In this document: in pieces, positions 4,854 to 5,281 of the stretch
Layout of the letters: each line of letters starts with the position of its first letter
How positions within the stretch are numbered: position 1 is the stretch's first letter
Assembly: GCA_002409785.1 (NCBI GenBank)
Contig: DHOX01000019.1
Coordinates: forward strand, 5,829-11,109
DNA from: Prevotella sp. UBA5379
Lineage (GTDB): Bacteria; Bacteroidota; Bacteroidia; Bacteroidales; Bacteroidaceae
DNA length: 5,281 nucleotides
Reading direction: 5' to 3'
Translations under genes and position numbers: made by a program
Notes under the pieces: generated by a model
The model's input: only the letters and a program-made list of their open reading frames with translations
Databases searched by the model: none
Told to the model about the DNA's origin: nothing

Positions 4854-5281
4854 ATGATGAAAGTAAGTAAAATTTTAGTGCTGGGAATGCTTGTAACAAG
4901 CATTTTCGCATCGTGTAGCAATGAGGACACGGCAGGAAATGGGAGCAAGAGTCTTGCAAAAGGGGATGCGTATATTACCCTGGCTGTCTCAGGAAGCGAG
5001 ATCCCGGGCTCAAGGACTACCGGAGATCAGCATCAGAATGCTACTTCTGATGAGAGTAAGATCAATAATCTGGCTTTGTATCTTGTTGATCCTAGTTCGA
5101 AGGCAGTTGTCTTTTCTACGGATGTGGCTGCTGCACAGTTGATTTCAAATACAGCAACTGATCCGACATATACGACTACTCCTATACCTGTGACGGGAGT
5201 GGGGACTGGTGTGCAACTGGGTACAGAATATGATGTTTATGTGGTTGCCAACAAGACGGTAAGTGATATTGCTATGGGGAA
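4854..5281 (+). CDS. FimA/Mfa1-type fimbrillin lipoprotein (N-terminal part, cut by window end)
   Basis: The gene starts at tandem ATGs (4854, 4857) and runs open to the end of the window, 142 codons plus two bases. The signal peptide KVSKILVLGMLVTSIFASC has a lipobox with Cys21 (numbering from 4854). After a short linker, GDAYITLAVSG (37-47) is the usual first strand of FimA/Mfa1 N-terminal domains. Arg54 in PGSRTTG lies where FimA/Mfa1 precursors are cut by an Arg-specific protease to free the polymerisation groove. ESKINNLALYLVD (67-79) and LGTEYDVYVVANKT further on are strongly typical of the family (P_gingi_FimA-like N-terminal domain). By family knowledge the lipidated precursor goes to the outer membrane, is trimmed and polymerises by strand exchange into a type V pilus. 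Being directly after the DUF3575/DUF3868 pair it is probably the main shaft or an anchor-proximal subunit; which one cannot be told without the rest of the operon. No Shine-Dalgarno is visible. Confidence 0.87.
   Translation, partial: MMKVSKILVLGMLVTSIFASCSNEDTAGNGSKSLAKGDAYITLAVSGSEIPGSRTTGDQHQNATSDESKINNLALYLVDPSSKAVVFSTDVAAAQLISNTATDPTYTTTPIPVTGVGTGVQLGTEYDVYVVANKTVSDIAMG

Noticed and set aside
4921..5142. 73-codon plus-strand frame inside the second fimbrillin
   Set aside because: Out-of-frame shadow of the fimbrillin, which has lipobox, GDAYITLAV and KINNLALYLVD signatures in the other frame.

Overview
The window looks like Bacteroidales DNA (Bacteroides, Phocaeicola or Parabacteroides type). 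The reasons are FimA/Mfa1-type fimbrillin lipoproteins, a DUF3575 plus DUF3868/OmpA-like gene pair, promoter -7 boxes of the Bacteroides TAnnTTTG form, and AT-rich starts with little Shine-Dalgarno. The locus encodes components of type V (FimA/Mfa-like) pili. No tRNA, rRNA, CRISPR array, transposase or integrase was seen.

Layout. Bases 1-1428 (minus strand) hold the first 476 codons of a fimbrillin-family lipoprotein whose 3' end lies outside the window. It has an Mfa-like body followed by a C-terminal region resembling DUF1566/FISUMP-type lectin-like modules, so it is a candidate tip or accessory adhesin. Upstream of it on the same strand is a 65-aa small protein (1697-1894) with a conserved-looking charged head and a Gly/Ser/Asn/Trp-rich tail. 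A doubtful 38-codon frame follows it. A good Bacteroides promoter (2007-2037, minus) precedes the small protein, and a separate -7 box (1557-1564) may serve the fimbrillin.

From 1895 to 2782 there is no clear gene. The left part is AT-rich, with facing promoter-like boxes, repeated TTACTTT boxes and a short palindrome. The right part (about 2378-2774) follows a candidate plus-strand promoter at 2292 and contains several tiny or interrupted reading frames. One of these carries an imperfect in-frame repeat, suggesting either a decayed gene or a leader with micro-ORFs.

From 2783 a plus-strand operon begins: a DUF3575 outer-membrane protein (2783-3364), a DUF3868/OmpA-like protein with a TPR-like tail (3376-4809) and, after 44 bases, the N-terminal 142 codons of a FimA/Mfa1-type fimbrillin (4854 to window end). 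Inference: the DUF3575 and DUF3868 proteins form an outer-membrane/periplasmic accessory or anchoring module for the pilus built from the fimbrillin. The divergent minus-strand gene supplies an additional, possibly adhesive, subunit. I saw no clearly new system; the small protein and the 2378-2774 stretch are the least explained parts.
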